Assembly (NCBI GenBank): GCA_041483175.1
Contig: JBGPFD010000178.1
Coordinates: 1 to 7,126, forward strand
Reading direction: 5' to 3'
Source: Gp7-AA10 sp041483175
GTDB taxonomy: Bacteria; Acidobacteriota; Thermoanaerobaculia; Gp7-AA8
DNA: 7,126 bases
Below, piece after piece: positions 6,209-7,126 of this stretch (the stretch's first letter is position 1; each line of letters opens with the position of its first letter). The position numbers and the translations under genes are program-made. The notes under the pieces are model-generated. The model saw only the letters and a list, made by a program, of their open reading frames with translations, made no database searches and was not told the DNA's origin.

Positions 6209-7126
6209 TCATGCCTGTAGGCCCTGGACCTCGACGCGATTGTCGTAAAACGTCGCCCCGGCGCCGATGTCGGTCAGTGCTTGTGAGGTTGTCTGGTTTG
6301 CATTCGTGCCGTCCTCGGTCAGCTTTCCCCACCAGATCGAAGGCGCGGATACGACTCCGGGTCGCACGATCTCACTGATCACCGCCTCGGCGGTGAACGC
6401 GCCGCGATCGTTGAAGATGGTTACGCGTTGTCCGGGGACGATGCTGCGCGACGCCGCGTCCTCGGCGTGGATTTCCAGCGTCGGCTTTCCAGCCGCCCTT
6501 CGCAGTGAGGCGACGTTGGCGAACGTCGAGTTGAGAAACGAATGCGCGGGAGGAGAGATCAACGACAGCGGATAGCGCTTGGCGAGCCCCGGGTCGCGCT
6601 CTTCCGACTCGTACGGCGGAACGTATTCGGGGAGGCGATCGACGTGGTGGGCGAGGGCCCCCGCGGCGGCAATCTCGATCTTCCCGCTTGGCGTCCGGAG
6701 TTTGCTTCCGCGGCGGAAGGGAAGATGCGGCGACGGAACATTGAGGCGGATCCAGCCGTGTTCCCGCAGCGCCTCGAGCGTGATGCCGTGCATCGACTCG
6801 CCGGTGTCGCGCAGTGCGTCGCGCATCATCTCCTCATCGCTCGCGCGCAGCTCCGGGAAATCGAGATGCATCGCCGCGGCGAGGCGGCGGAAGATCTCGC
6901 TGTTCGGCAGCGCCTCGCCGAGCGGCGCAATGGCGTGCCGGTTGTACATCACGTAGAGATGGCCGTATGCCCGGTGAAGATCGTCATGCTCGAGCTGCGT
7001 GGTCGCGGGGAGGAGGACGTCCGCGAAGTCAGCGGTGTCGGTCTGGAAATGCTCGAGGACGACCGTAAAGAGGTCCTCGCGACGGAGTCCGCGATGCACC
7101 GTCTTCCGGTCCGGAGCGACGGAGCC
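6209..7126 (-). CDS. Molybdopterin-dependent oxidoreductase, C-terminal part (cut by right edge)
   Basis: The frame is open to the right edge, so only the last 305 residues are visible. They match the C-terminal half of the DMSO reductase/BisC/formate dehydrogenase superfamily (COG0243), which binds bis-molybdopterin guanine dinucleotide. The block near the edge, REDLFTVVLEHFQTDTADFA followed by DVLLPATTQLEHDD, is the well-known segment of the cofactor-binding core. Residues about 186-303 form the molydop-binding beta-barrel domain, with FLNSTFANV at 197-205, PGQRVTIFNDRG at 231-242 and the closing TSQALTDIGAGATFYDNRVE. The N-terminal half, with any Fe-S cluster motif, Mo ligand (Cys, SeCys or Ser) and Tat signal, lies outside the window, so the substrate cannot be named. 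It appears to be upstream in an operon with the DinB-like, CPBP and YfhO-like genes. A GTG at 7099 is in frame but sits inside the conserved domain, so it is not the start. Confidence 0.92.
   Translation of the reverse strand, partial: GSVAPDRKTVHRGLRREDLFTVVLEHFQTDTADFADVLLPATTQLEHDDLHRAYGHLYVMYNRHAIAPLGEALPNSEIFRRLAAAMHLDFPELRASDEEMMRDALRDTGESMHGITLEALREHGWIRLNVPSPHLPFRRGSKLRTPSGKIEIAAAGALAHHVDRLPEYVPPYESEERDPGLAKRYPLSLISPPAHSFLNSTFANVASLRRAAGKPTLEIHAEDAASRSIVPGQRVTIFNDRGAFTAEAVISEIVRPGVVSAPSIWWGKLTEDGTNANQTTSQALTDIGAGATFYDNRVEVQGLQA

Overview
The window is ordinary, high-GC bacterial chromosome packed with protein genes. Every protein with a recognisable family is bacterial. The mix of a TPR-AIM24 fusion, a YfhO-like membrane protein, a CPBP protease and a small DinB-like protein would fit a Gram-negative-like soil or subsurface phylum such as Acidobacteriota, but this placement is inference and no marker gene settles it. 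I see no tRNA, rRNA, CRISPR array, insertion sequence or phage gene. No gap between genes exceeds 300 bases; the longest is under 80.

Left part, minus strand (1-623): the start of a small AraC-type DNA-binding protein, cut by the left edge, lies just downstream of a MazG-like nucleotide pyrophosphohydrolase of the YpjD type. The two probably share a transcript. A 46-base gap (624-669) separates mazG from the divergent plus-strand genes.

Middle part, plus strand (670-2683): a secreted SLT-type lytic transglycosylase is followed 76 bases later by a protein with about four TPR repeats, a proline-rich linker and a C-terminal AIM24-family domain. The second gene runs tail to tail into the minus-strand operon, and the two coding regions overlap by 47 bases.

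Right part, minus strand (2637-7126): four genes lie head to tail in one probable operon. In transcription order they are the C-terminal 305 residues of a molybdopterin oxidoreductase (cut by the right edge), a DinB-like metal-binding protein, a CPBP-family membrane protease and a large YfhO-like membrane protein. The spacings are 22 bases, a 1-base overlap and a 4-base ATGA overlap. At the last junction an 11-bp perfect inverted repeat can fold the yfhO-like start codon and part of its ribosome binding site into a stem, which suggests translational coupling to the protease gene.

No clearly new system is visible. The points most worth a second look are the TPR-AIM24 fusion beside a lytic transglycosylase, the start-codon hairpin at 4919-4956, and a GC-rich palindrome at 4256-4277 inside a variable linker of the YfhO-like gene.
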